From: CAZKTF01 sp964555565 | GTDB taxonomy: Bacteria > Planctomycetota > JAJSAM01 > JAKLKS01 | Assembly: GCA_964555565.1 (NCBI GenBank) | Contig: CAZKTF010000236.1 | Coordinates: 1 to 5,585 of the forward strand | Direction of reading: 5' to 3' | DNA length: 5,585 nt | Shown: positions 1 through 5,582 of the stretch, one piece after another | How positions within the stretch are numbered: the stretch's first letter is position 1 | Layout of the letters: each line of letters opens with the position of its first letter | Made by a program: the position numbers and the translations under genes | The notes under the pieces: model-generated | Database searches by the model: none | What the model saw: only the letters and a program-made list of their open reading frames with translations | Told to the model about the DNA's origin: nothing

Positions 1-12
1 AGTAGATCGGCT

Positions 13-105
13 GTGGACCGAAAGGGCCTCAGTTATTTCGCCACGACTCCTTACCTCGCGTTCCCCAGCATCGTAGCGGCCGGGCTCGTCGCGCTAGCGG
101 GATGC
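13..105 (+). other. Lipoprotein signal peptide and lipobox of the M48 peptidase
   Basis: Residues 1-31 form a short charged n-region (D2, R3, K4), a hydrophobic stretch (about 14-29, including SIVAAGLVALAG) and the lipobox LAGC with the lipidated Cys31. The fit of the lipobox to this start supports the GTG at 13, although no Shine-Dalgarno sequence is visible in the 12 bases before it. Confidence 0.85.
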
Positions 106-1287
106 GCGCAACTCGACGCCGCTGCCGGAGGGATCGCGGATGCCGCGGCAAGACCGGATGCCGTGACGGGCCGCCGCCAACTCAACCTTCTCTCCGCCGC
201 GGAGGAGAGCCGGAAGGGGGCCGAGACAGAGCAGCAGATCCTGGAGGCCTGTCGAAAGCAGAGCGTGGCCATCGACTCGGACGAGCCGACCCGGGCACAT
301 CTGCAGGGCATCATGGAGAGAATCGTTGCCGTTTCGCACCGACCCGAAGTCCCCGTCCGACTCCACTTGATCGAGGCTGGAGACTGGAACGCCTTCGCCA
401 TCCTAGGTGGATACGTCTTCGTGTTCCGCGGCATCCTGACCGGGCCCATGGCGCTGCAGTCTGACGACGAGATCGCCGCTGTCCTCGGACATGAGTGGAC
501 CCACTTCACGGCCGGCCACATCGCGGAGAGTACATCGCGAACGCAGCTAGATCGCGGCATGCAGAAGTCCGCGCTGTTCCGCGCTGCGTTCACCACCGAA
601 CATGAGGACGAAGCGGACCGCGTGGGAGTCCTGTACGCGGCGCTCGCGGGCTACGACCCGGAAGCCGCGCCCCGTGTCTGGAGGCGGGTCCTCGCGCATG
701 CGGGGGAGGGCCAAGGCTTCCTGTACGACCACCCGCTCAATAGGGCGCGCATCGAGAGCACCGGCCGCTACGCCACTCTCGCGAGGAAGTACTGCGTCTC
801 CGGCTCGGTAAACCCCCGAGCGCGGGACATCCTCGCGAACAACGACCTCGCACCCCGCAGCACAGAACGGACCTCGGGGATTGCGGCCCTCGCGGAGGCC
901 CTACTTCAGTACCAGGCTGAGGAACAGAGGACTCACGCAGACGTAGCGGGTAGGCGGGCCAATCGGGCCCAGGCCGAGGCCAGACTCTCTCAGGAGTCCG
1001 GAATGGCCGGAGCCGAGGCCTGCTACCGCCGGGGCGACCTGAATGGCGCCGTTCAGCAGTACGCCGAGGTCCTCAAGCGGAACGAGGCGAACTATCTCGC
1101 CTGGTACAACTGCGCATGCTGCCTTGCGAGGGGCGGAGCGAACGAGCAGGCACTCCGGGCTCTCGCCGCCGCCGTTCAGGCGGGGTTCCATGACTACCGA
1201 CTCATGAAGACGGACCCCGATCTCAGGGCGCTTCGCGGTAGTCCCGACTTCGATCGACTGTTCGAGCAGGCGAAGGCGATCGACTAG
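13..1287 (+). CDS. M48-family zinc metallopeptidase lipoprotein with C-terminal TPR module
   Basis: Probable periplasm-facing zinc endopeptidase of family M48 (BepA/LoiP-like rather than HtpX-like), 424 residues from a GTG start. A signal peptide ends in the lipobox L28-A29-G30-C31. Residues +2 and +3 are Ala-Gln, so by the E. coli rule it would go to the outer membrane. The M48 core spans about 60-255: NAFAILGGYVFVFRG (126-140), zinc motif HEWTH (160-164) preceded by DDEIAAVLG, third ligand E199 in EHEDEADR (197-204), then AGYDP (212-216) and DHPLNRARI (239-247), whose His240 matches the conserved HP of this family. There are no membrane helices after the signal peptide, unlike HtpX. Residues about 331-420 form one or two TPR-like units (GDLNGAVQQYAEVLKRN; AWYNCACCLARGG) with the tail DYRLMKTDPDLRALRGSPDF often seen ending TPR arrays. 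GTG is the only in-frame start in the window, but the frame is open to the left edge. Known relatives do envelope protein quality control; the substrate here is unknown. Confidence 0.9.
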   Translation: MDRKGLSYFATTPYLAFPSIVAAGLVALAGCAQLDAAAGGIADAAARPDAVTGRRQLNLLSAAEESRKGAETEQQILEACRKQSVAIDSDEPTRAHLQGIMERIVAVSHRPEVPVRLHLIEAGDWNAFAILGGYVFVFRGILTGPMALQSDDEIAAVLGHEWTHFTAGHIAESTSRTQLDRGMQKSALFRAAFTTEHEDEADRVGVLYAALAGYDPEAAPRVWRRVLAHAGEGQGFLYDHPLNRARIESTGRYATLARKYCVSGSVNPRARDILANNDLAPRSTERTSGIAALAEALLQYQAEEQRTHADVAGRRANRAQAEARLSQESGMAGAEACYRRGDLNGAVQQYAEVLKRNEANYLAWYNCACCLARGGANEQALRALAAAVQAGFHDYRLMKTDPDLRALRGSPDFDRLFEQAKAID

Positions 1288-1302
1288 GACAACGCCGTTG
1301 TC
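1288..1302 (+). terminator. Inverted repeat directly after the M48 stop codon, possible hairpin terminator
   Basis: GACAACG and CGTTGTC are perfect complements around a single C, starting on the first base after the TAG stop. In RNA this gives a 6-bp stem with a 3-base loop. No U-tract follows (the next bases are GCTCTCAGG), so it is not a canonical intrinsic terminator. It may instead act as a 3'-end stabiliser or be chance. Confidence 0.3.
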
Positions 1303-1483
1303 GCTCTCAGGTGCTTGGCAAAGCTGCAACCGACGGAAGCCTGGCCTCTCGAGTCGATGCATGCCCTCTCTCAGTCCCGCCCCCGCACGCGCGCAACGCG
1401 CAGGTGGCCGTCACCAGCGGGAGAGACTCGTGGCGATGTGCAGGGGCCACGCCGGCAGCCGTTCGGTTCCCCTCCTGTTGTGG

Positions 1484-1514
1484 CCCGGGGCATCCCGCAG
1501 CGTCGCGCCCCAGG
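1484..1514 (-). terminator. GC-rich stem-loop downstream of the sigma-fusion gene
   Basis: On the minus strand CCTGGGGC (from 1514) can pair with GCCCCGGG (to 1484), giving 8 bp including one G-U pair, around a 15-base loop. It starts about 21 bases after the TAA stop at 1536-1538. There is no U-tract, so it could be a weak or factor-dependent terminator, or only a consequence of high GC. Confidence 0.25.
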
Positions 1515-1535
1515 GTGGCTAGCGGCAACTACGGA

Positions 1536-4500
1536 TTACGGGACCCTCACCTCGACGCCCTCTCCCGGCGCCGCCGCGGGGCCCAGATCCACCGTGCCGC
1601 CCGCGCGGAGCATCCCCTCCAGACAGACAGGGCCCTCGGGGAGGCCCGCGAGGGAGAAGGAGCTGTCGGTTCCCACCTCCGCCCACGCGAAAGCGGCGGA
1701 GGGGGCGCCCTTCGGAAGGGCGCGGATCCACCGGATGGACTCGGCCCCGGTGCCGACGACCCGACCGGAGAGCGAGACCGCGGGGGAGACCTCGACAGCG
1801 ACGCCGGTCGTCCCGGCCTCCACGAGGTCCGCGGACCACCCCGGCGCCAGCGAGGGGGAGCGGAGGGCCGCGACGACCCGGTACCGCCCCTCGCGAAGCC
1901 CGTCGAGCTGGAACGCGCCCCGCTCGTCAGTGCGCGCGGACACGAGGACCCGGGTCCCTCCGGATGCCGCGGGTGCCTCGGGCAGGGCGACAACGGTCGT
2001 CCCCGTAGGGGGGGCCCCGCCACCGCGCTGCATCACGGTCCCCTCGATCCGGAGGTCGCCGTCAGGCGGCTCCGGGGCGGGGGACCCCGAGGCCGTGACC
2101 TTGAGCAGCAGGTCCGCTTCGCCCGGCCGCACGCCCGCGAGCGGCGGCGGGGCGCTCCAGCGCGAGTCGGGGATCGAGACGACCACTGCGTAGGTCCCGG
2201 GGAGGAGCCCTCCGATTCGGAAGGAGCCGTCGGAGAGAGTCTGCGCGAGTCCGTTCCGCCCCACGCCGGCACCGGTCGCGCCCTCCCCTAGCACCATGAC
2301 CTGCGCGCCGGGGACCGGCCGGCCGCGGTCGTCCACGAGACGCCCCCGCATGGCGAGCCCCCGCGCCAGGGTCACCGCGAGGTCCAGGGTCCCCGCCGTC
2401 ACGCCCTCGATCTTCCTCTGGACGAGGTCGCCGCCGTATCCCCCCGCGTAGAGGGAGTGGCGCCCCGCGGCCACCCCCTCGATCCGGAACTCCCCGTCCC
2501 GCCCGGTCACCGTCTCGCGGGTGAGGAGTACACCGGGGACGCGATCCTCGGGGGAGACGGTCACGATCACCCCCGCCGCGGGGCCGCCTCCCTCCACCAG
2601 CACCCGGCCGGCGATGGCGAGGGGGAGGGCGAGGCGCACCTCGATCTCCCCGGTCCTCGCGGGCACGACGGCCGCCCAGGGCGCGAACCCCGGCGCCGAG
2701 ACCCGGAGGAGGTGGTCGGCCTCCTCGAGGCCCTCCTGGCGGAACCGCCCCGTGTCGTCGGAGGAGGCCGTGCCCGAGGGCGCCGTCCCATCGGAACCGC
2801 CCGGCCCCGCCGACGCCGGCAGGACGAAGACGGTGGCTCCGGCCACGGGGCTCCCCGCCGGGTCCAGGATCCTGCCGGACAGGGTTGCGCCCGCGGGGAG
2901 GACGAGGCGGAGGTCCTCCACCACGGTCCCGGGGCGGACGCCGTCCACGGTCCTGAACACGGGACTCCGCCCCGGCGCCGTCGCGTGGACGGTCCAGGTG
3001 CCGCCGCCCAGCCCTTCGATCCGGAAGCCGCCCTCGGGCCCCACCGGGTGGACCTTCCCCGAGGCGCGCAGCCAGGCGACCCGTCCCGGGTCCTTCTGCT
3101 GGCCGGGGAAGACGACACCGCCCACGTGGACCGACACCCGCGCCCCCGGGACGGGGGTCCCGTCCTCGCCGAGGACCGTCCCGGCCAGGACGGCGCCGGG
3201 GCCCGTCGTGATCCGGACGCCCCGGAGCGCCTCCCCGTCCCGTACCATGAGCCGGTTCGAGGAGCCCCGGAGGCCTCCGGGCCCTCGCGCCAGGAGCCGG
3301 AGGTCCCCCGTAGGAACTGCGGCGAGCCGGAAGGCCCCGTCGGGGCCGGCCGGGACCGCCGCGCCGCTCCACTCCTCCCACCAGGGGTCCTGCACTCCCA
3401 CGCGGGCGCCGGCCACCGGGGCCCCGTTCCCATCCACCACCAGTCCCTCGACCACGGCTCCGCGGGAGAGGACGAGGTCCTTCTCGACCTCACCCCCGGC
3501 CGGGACCTCCACTGTCCAGCGAGGGTCCTCCTTCGCACCCATCATGGCCGCCTGCTCCGAACCGGGGGCGCAGAAGCCCTCGGCCTCGACGCGGGCGAAG
3601 TTCGTCCCGGGGAGCACGAAGGGCGCGGAGTAGGCCCCGTCGGGCGCGGAGAAGACGACGGGGGAGGAGCGCGGCTGCGTCATCCCCGCGGCCTGGACGT
3701 GGCCCGTGAAGGAAACCCTCGCGCCGGGGACCGGGGTCCCGTCGCCGAGGGTCACCCGCCCGCGGACGACGGCCCCGCGGCGCAGGCGCACCTCCTTCTC
3801 GAGCACCGTCCCGGGCGCCAGCACCACCGCGAGCGCGCCGGCATCGAGCGCCGTTCCGGCTCCCCCGTCGGGCCAGGGCAGGTAGCCCTCCCGGCGCGCG
3901 GAGAGGGCGGAGACCCGCCAGGGAGGGAGGTCCTCGAAGGCGAAGCTCCCGTCGGCGGCCGCGAGGGCGCGGCCGGACGCGGCGAGACCGGACGCGACCT
4001 CGTAGAGCGAGACCCCGACCTCCGCGCCCCGGAGGGGTTCCCCGGTGGCGTCGTCCACGACACGCCCGCGCACCGTCGCGCCGCCGGGCAGGAGAATGTC
4101 GAAGCGGGATGTCCCCGGGACCTCCACCACGCCCGCGGCGCGGACCACACCGGAGGCAAGCCGCACGGAGACCAGGATGCGGCCCGGGGGGAGGCCCTCG
4201 AGCTTGTACTTCCCCGCGCCGTCGGCCGCGGCCGCCACGCGCGCGTGGAGCCCATCGTTCCCGATCGGCCGGGCCTCGACGACGACGCCCGGACGGGGGC
4301 TCCCCGGGGAGCGGAGGACGGTGCCCTCCAGGGTCGCGGCCGGGAAGAGCACGATGCGGAGGGGGTCCTCTACGGCCCCTTCCTGGAGATCCGCCGTGGC
4401 TCCCACCGCCCCGTACCCGTCGGCGCGCACGGTGACCGCCCAGCGACCCGCAGGGAGCGGGATCGTGAGTGTCCCGTCCGCCGCGGAGGTCCCGGAGGCC

Positions 4501-5468
4501 GGGGCGGGGGCGAGCGTATCGTCGCGGTCGAGCACCGGGTCGCCGGAGGCTCCAGGGGTCGCCGCGGGACGGACCTCGGCCCGGGCGCGGGGGATGGGGC
4601 GGAGCGTCCCGTCCACCACGACGACCCGGAGGCGGCAGGAGGCGGACGGGAGGGGCACCGTCGCAGGCGCGGGGGGAGGGGCCGGAACGGGAGCGGGCGT
4701 CCGCGTCCGTTGTCCGGACGGAGCGGCGGCCGGGGCGGACCCCGTGACGACCGGTCGGGGGGCCGGCTCGCCAGGCCGGAGGGCGAACCAGCCGATGCCT
4801 CCCAGGAGGAGGACCGCGGTGGCTGCGACGAGGACCTTGTTCGCCATGAGGACTCCTCCCGTCGTGAGAGCGGTGCCCGCGCTCGCCGCGAGCGCGGCCC
4901 CGGGCGAGGAGCGTCCGAGGAACGGCACGAGCGCGAGGCACCACCCTCGCCGGTCGCCACCGCTCTCCGCGTCCAGCCGCTCCCGCAGTTGCGCCATGGC
5001 CCGCTTGACCCGAGTCCGGACCGTCTCCACCGGGACCCCCTGCCGCGCCGCGACGTCACGGGGGGGAAGGTCCTCGAAGTAGCGCAGGAGCACCGTGGAC
5101 CGGTACGGCTCCTCCAGTTCGAGGACCGCGTGCACGAGCCGGTCGAGGGTCTCCGCGCGGGCGACCACGTCCGCCGGGTCCGCCTCGAGGCGCTCCCGCC
5201 GCGCGACGGCCCCCTCGTGCTCCCTGCGTGCGCGGGCCGCCCGGCCCGCGTCGATCGCCGTGAACCGGAGGACCGACCGGAGCCACCCCCGGGGCGACGC
5301 CGGCGCACTGCCCGGAGGGCGCTCCAGGATCCCCAGCCACGCCTGCTGCGTGAGGTCCTCCGCGTCCGCGTCGTCGAAGACCAGGGCCCGGGCGGTCCGC
5401 TCGACCCACTCCCGGTGGGCGAGGAGTGCATCGAGGCGGAAGGGACGCGAGGACGGTTCCATGGGCAC
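1536..5468 (-). CDS. ECF-type sigma-70 factor fused through a membrane anchor to tandem carboxypeptidase-regulatory-like domains
   Basis: A single open frame of 1310 residues. Residues about 12-80 are sigma region 2 (LLAHREWVERTARALV; the 2.2 helix DADAEDLTQQAWLGIL at 33-48; PRGWLRSVLRFTAIDAGR at 59-76). Residues about 108-167 are region 4, with ELEEPYRSTVLLRYFEDL and the helix-turn-helix at 135-162. Regions 1 and 3 are absent, as in ECF sigmas. A hydrophobic segment at 212-230 is preceded by basic residues, predicting the N-terminus in the cytoplasm and the rest outside. A Pro/Ala-rich linker (231-277) leads into about eleven beta-sandwich units (278-1310). No peptidase catalytic motif is present. 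It likely redirects RNA polymerase in response to an envelope or surface signal, but target and signal are unknown. The start may be GTG 5468 or ATG 5462; neither has a clear Shine-Dalgarno, and the frame is open upstream to the window edge with no other start codon. Confidence 0.9.
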   Translation of the reverse strand: MPMEPSSRPFRLDALLAHREWVERTARALVFDDADAEDLTQQAWLGILERPPGSAPASPRGWLRSVLRFTAIDAGRAARARREHEGAVARRERLEADPADVVARAETLDRLVHAVLELEEPYRSTVLLRYFEDLPPRDVAARQGVPVETVRTRVKRAMAQLRERLDAESGGDRRGWCLALVPFLGRSSPGAALAASAGTALTTGGVLMANKVLVAATAVLLLGGIGWFALRPGEPAPRPVVTGSAPAAAPSGQRTRTPAPVPAPPPAPATVPLPSASCRLRVVVVDGTLRPIPRARAEVRPAATPGASGDPVLDRDDTLAPAPASGTSAADGTLTIPLPAGRWAVTVRADGYGAVGATADLQEGAVEDPLRIVLFPAATLEGTVLRSPGSPRPGVVVEARPIGNDGLHARVAAAADGAGKYKLEGLPPGRILVSVRLASGVVRAAGVVEVPGTSRFDILLPGGATVRGRVVDDATGEPLRGAEVGVSLYEVASGLAASGRALAAADGSFAFEDLPPWRVSALSARREGYLPWPDGGAGTALDAGALAVVLAPGTVLEKEVRLRRGAVVRGRVTLGDGTPVPGARVSFTGHVQAAGMTQPRSSPVVFSAPDGAYSAPFVLPGTNFARVEAEGFCAPGSEQAAMMGAKEDPRWTVEVPAGGEVEKDLVLSRGAVVEGLVVDGNGAPVAGARVGVQDPWWEEWSGAAVPAGPDGAFRLAAVPTGDLRLLARGPGGLRGSSNRLMVRDGEALRGVRITTGPGAVLAGTVLGEDGTPVPGARVSVHVGGVVFPGQQKDPGRVAWLRASGKVHPVGPEGGFRIEGLGGGTWTVHATAPGRSPVFRTVDGVRPGTVVEDLRLVLPAGATLSGRILDPAGSPVAGATVFVLPASAGPGGSDGTAPSGTASSDDTGRFRQEGLEEADHLLRVSAPGFAPWAAVVPARTGEIEVRLALPLAIAGRVLVEGGGPAAGVIVTVSPEDRVPGVLLTRETVTGRDGEFRIEGVAAGRHSLYAGGYGGDLVQRKIEGVTAGTLDLAVTLARGLAMRGRLVDDRGRPVPGAQVMVLGEGATGAGVGRNGLAQTLSDGSFRIGGLLPGTYAVVVSIPDSRWSAPPPLAGVRPGEADLLLKVTASGSPAPEPPDGDLRIEGTVMQRGGGAPPTGTTVVALPEAPAASGGTRVLVSARTDERGAFQLDGLREGRYRVVAALRSPSLAPGWSADLVEAGTTGVAVEVSPAVSLSGRVVGTGAESIRWIRALPKGAPSAAFAWAEVGTDSSFSLAGLPEGPVCLEGMLRAGGTVDLGPAAAPGEGVEVRVP
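1539..4637 (-). repeat. About eleven tandem carboxypeptidase-regulatory-like (CarboxypepD_reg) domains
   Basis: Residues 278-1310 repeat one pattern of about 80-100 residues: a strand ending GRV or GTV, a turn such as DGxPVPGARV, later DGxFRIEGLPPG, a strand of the type YxVxVxAxGY, and a closing strand before an xxG turn. Approximate domain starts are residues 278, 379, 465, 567, 672, 760, 862, 951, 1039, 1140 and 1231. The first and last units are the most degenerate; the last lacks the PVPGA turn and ends at the C-terminus. These folds are transthyretin-like beta sandwiches that usually mediate binding or act as rigid spacers. Despite the family name there is no reason to expect carboxypeptidase activity. 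Confidence 0.88.
4638..4778 (-). other. Pro/Ala-rich linker after the membrane segment
   Basis: Residues 231-277 are dominated by Pro and Ala (for example TPAPVPAPPPAPATVPLP) with a few Arg and Ser/Thr. Such extended linkers typically carry domains away from the membrane, here probably through the cell wall layer. It joins the anchor to the first beta-sandwich domain. Confidence 0.7.
4779..4835 (-). other. Single transmembrane or signal-anchor segment
   Basis: Residues 212-230 read VLVAATAVLLLGGIGWFAL, flanked by K211 and R231. The charge distribution (RR and R at 173-186, K211) favours the sigma module inside the cell. I see no clear AxA cleavage site after it, so an uncleaved anchor is more likely than a signal peptide. 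A weaker hydrophobic patch (about 176-208) precedes it, so a two-segment topology cannot be excluded. Confidence 0.8.
4845..4860 (-). promoter_or_regulatory. Internal Shine-Dalgarno plus ATG inside the sigma-fusion frame
   Basis: On the minus strand GGGAGGAG (4860-4853) is followed by five bases (TCCTC) and an in-frame ATG (4847-4845), which is codon 208. The encoded start, MANKVLVAATAVLLLGG, looks exactly like the N-terminus of a secreted or signal-anchored protein. It could direct a 1103-residue isoform lacking the sigma module. The neighbouring CCTC can pair weakly with GAGG of the Shine-Dalgarno, which might temper its use. Confidence 0.55.
4959..5468 (-). other. Sigma-factor module (regions 2 and 4) of the fusion
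   Basis: Residues 1-170. Region 2 should bind core polymerase and the -10 element; the DAEDLTQQAWL helix matches the core-binding helix of ECF sigmas. Region 4 (RDVAARQGVPVETVRTRVKRAMAQLRERL in two parts, about 137-165) should read the -35 element. Its length matches a complete stand-alone ECF sigma, so nothing in the transcription module looks lost. Confidence 0.88.
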
Positions 5469-5488
5469 CCGATCCAGGATCGGATGCC
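5464..5488 (-). promoter_or_regulatory. 25-bp near-perfect palindrome over the start of the sigma-fusion gene
   Basis: On the minus strand GGCATCCGATCC (5488-5477) is followed by a central T and then GGATCGGGTGCC (5475-5464). Eleven of twelve positions pair as DNA, and all twelve in RNA because the odd one is a G-U pair. The GTG start (5468-5466) lies inside the right arm, and ATG 5462 begins one base beyond it. It could be an operator for a dimeric regulator or an mRNA hairpin that hides the start. Confidence 0.5.
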
Positions 5489-5489
5489 A

Positions 5490-5518
5490 AGTCTGGACCG
5501 GTTCAGCGTGGGCGTCAA
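5490..5518 (-). promoter_or_regulatory. Weak promoter candidate upstream of the sigma-fusion gene
   Basis: TTGACG (5518-5513) resembles a housekeeping -35 box; 17 bases later lies CAGACT (5495-5490), only a 3-of-6 match to a -10 box. An alternative ECF-like reading is TGAACC (5505-5500) with CGATCC (5482-5477) 17 bases later. That would start transcription close to the GTG and give an almost leaderless mRNA subject to autoregulation. Neither is compelling. Confidence 0.22.
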
Positions 5519-5576
5519 CGACGGGGGGCTGCCCGGGTGCATGACCGTACTTGCGAGGCCCGCCAGCCGATGGAGT

Positions 5577-5582
5577 AGGAGG
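5577..5582 (+). promoter_or_regulatory. Shine-Dalgarno-like AGGAGG at the right window edge
   Basis: A perfect AGGAGG lies three bases from the end of the window on the + strand. If a start codon follows within about 4-10 bases outside the window, a divergent gene begins there, and 5469-5585 would be a shared divergent promoter region. No start is visible here, so this stays tentative. Confidence 0.25.

Larger units (their letters stand above)
1288..1535. other. Convergent intergenic region without a gene
   Basis: This 248-bp gap separates two 3' ends. It holds three inverted repeats: 1288-1302, a short one at 1389-1401 (GCGCG, loop CAA, CGCGC), and 1484-1514. The small open frames across it have no recognisable product and no ribosome-binding site. 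I see no tRNA, repeat array or insertion-sequence end. Confidence 0.6.

Noticed and set aside
51..596. Minus-strand open frame across the M48 gene
   Set aside because: It is antisense to clear M48 motifs, has no recognisable domain and no convincing ribosome-binding site.
1298..1528. Small open frames of about 73-74 codons in the convergent gap
   Set aside because: No recognisable product, no ribosome-binding site, and overlapping frames on both strands of similar length, as expected by chance at this GC content.
1311..2291. Long + strand open frames opposite the 3' part of the sigma-fusion gene
   Set aside because: They are antisense to a recognisable repeat protein. Their translations are Arg/Pro/Gly-rich without any domain, typical of shadow frames in very GC-rich DNA.
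1539..4637. Calling the right gene a carboxypeptidase
   Set aside because: Only the regulatory-like beta-sandwich domain is present; no zinc carboxypeptidase catalytic domain or motif is visible.
4779..4958. Possibility that the sigma/repeat fusion is a sequencing frameshift artefact joining two genes
   Set aside because: The sigma module, hydrophobic anchor and repeats all lie in one frame with no stop and no change of frame, and the linking residues are sensible protein. The internal start is reported separately.
2521..5082. Further long frames on either strand inside the sigma-fusion gene (for example 2521-3633 and 4045-5082 on +, 2062-3381 and 3490-4944 on -)
   Set aside because: Low-complexity translations with no family resemblance; the 1310-codon frame explains the whole stretch.
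13..5468. Reading the two genes as one operon
   Set aside because: They are on opposite strands with 3' ends facing each other, so they cannot be co-transcribed.
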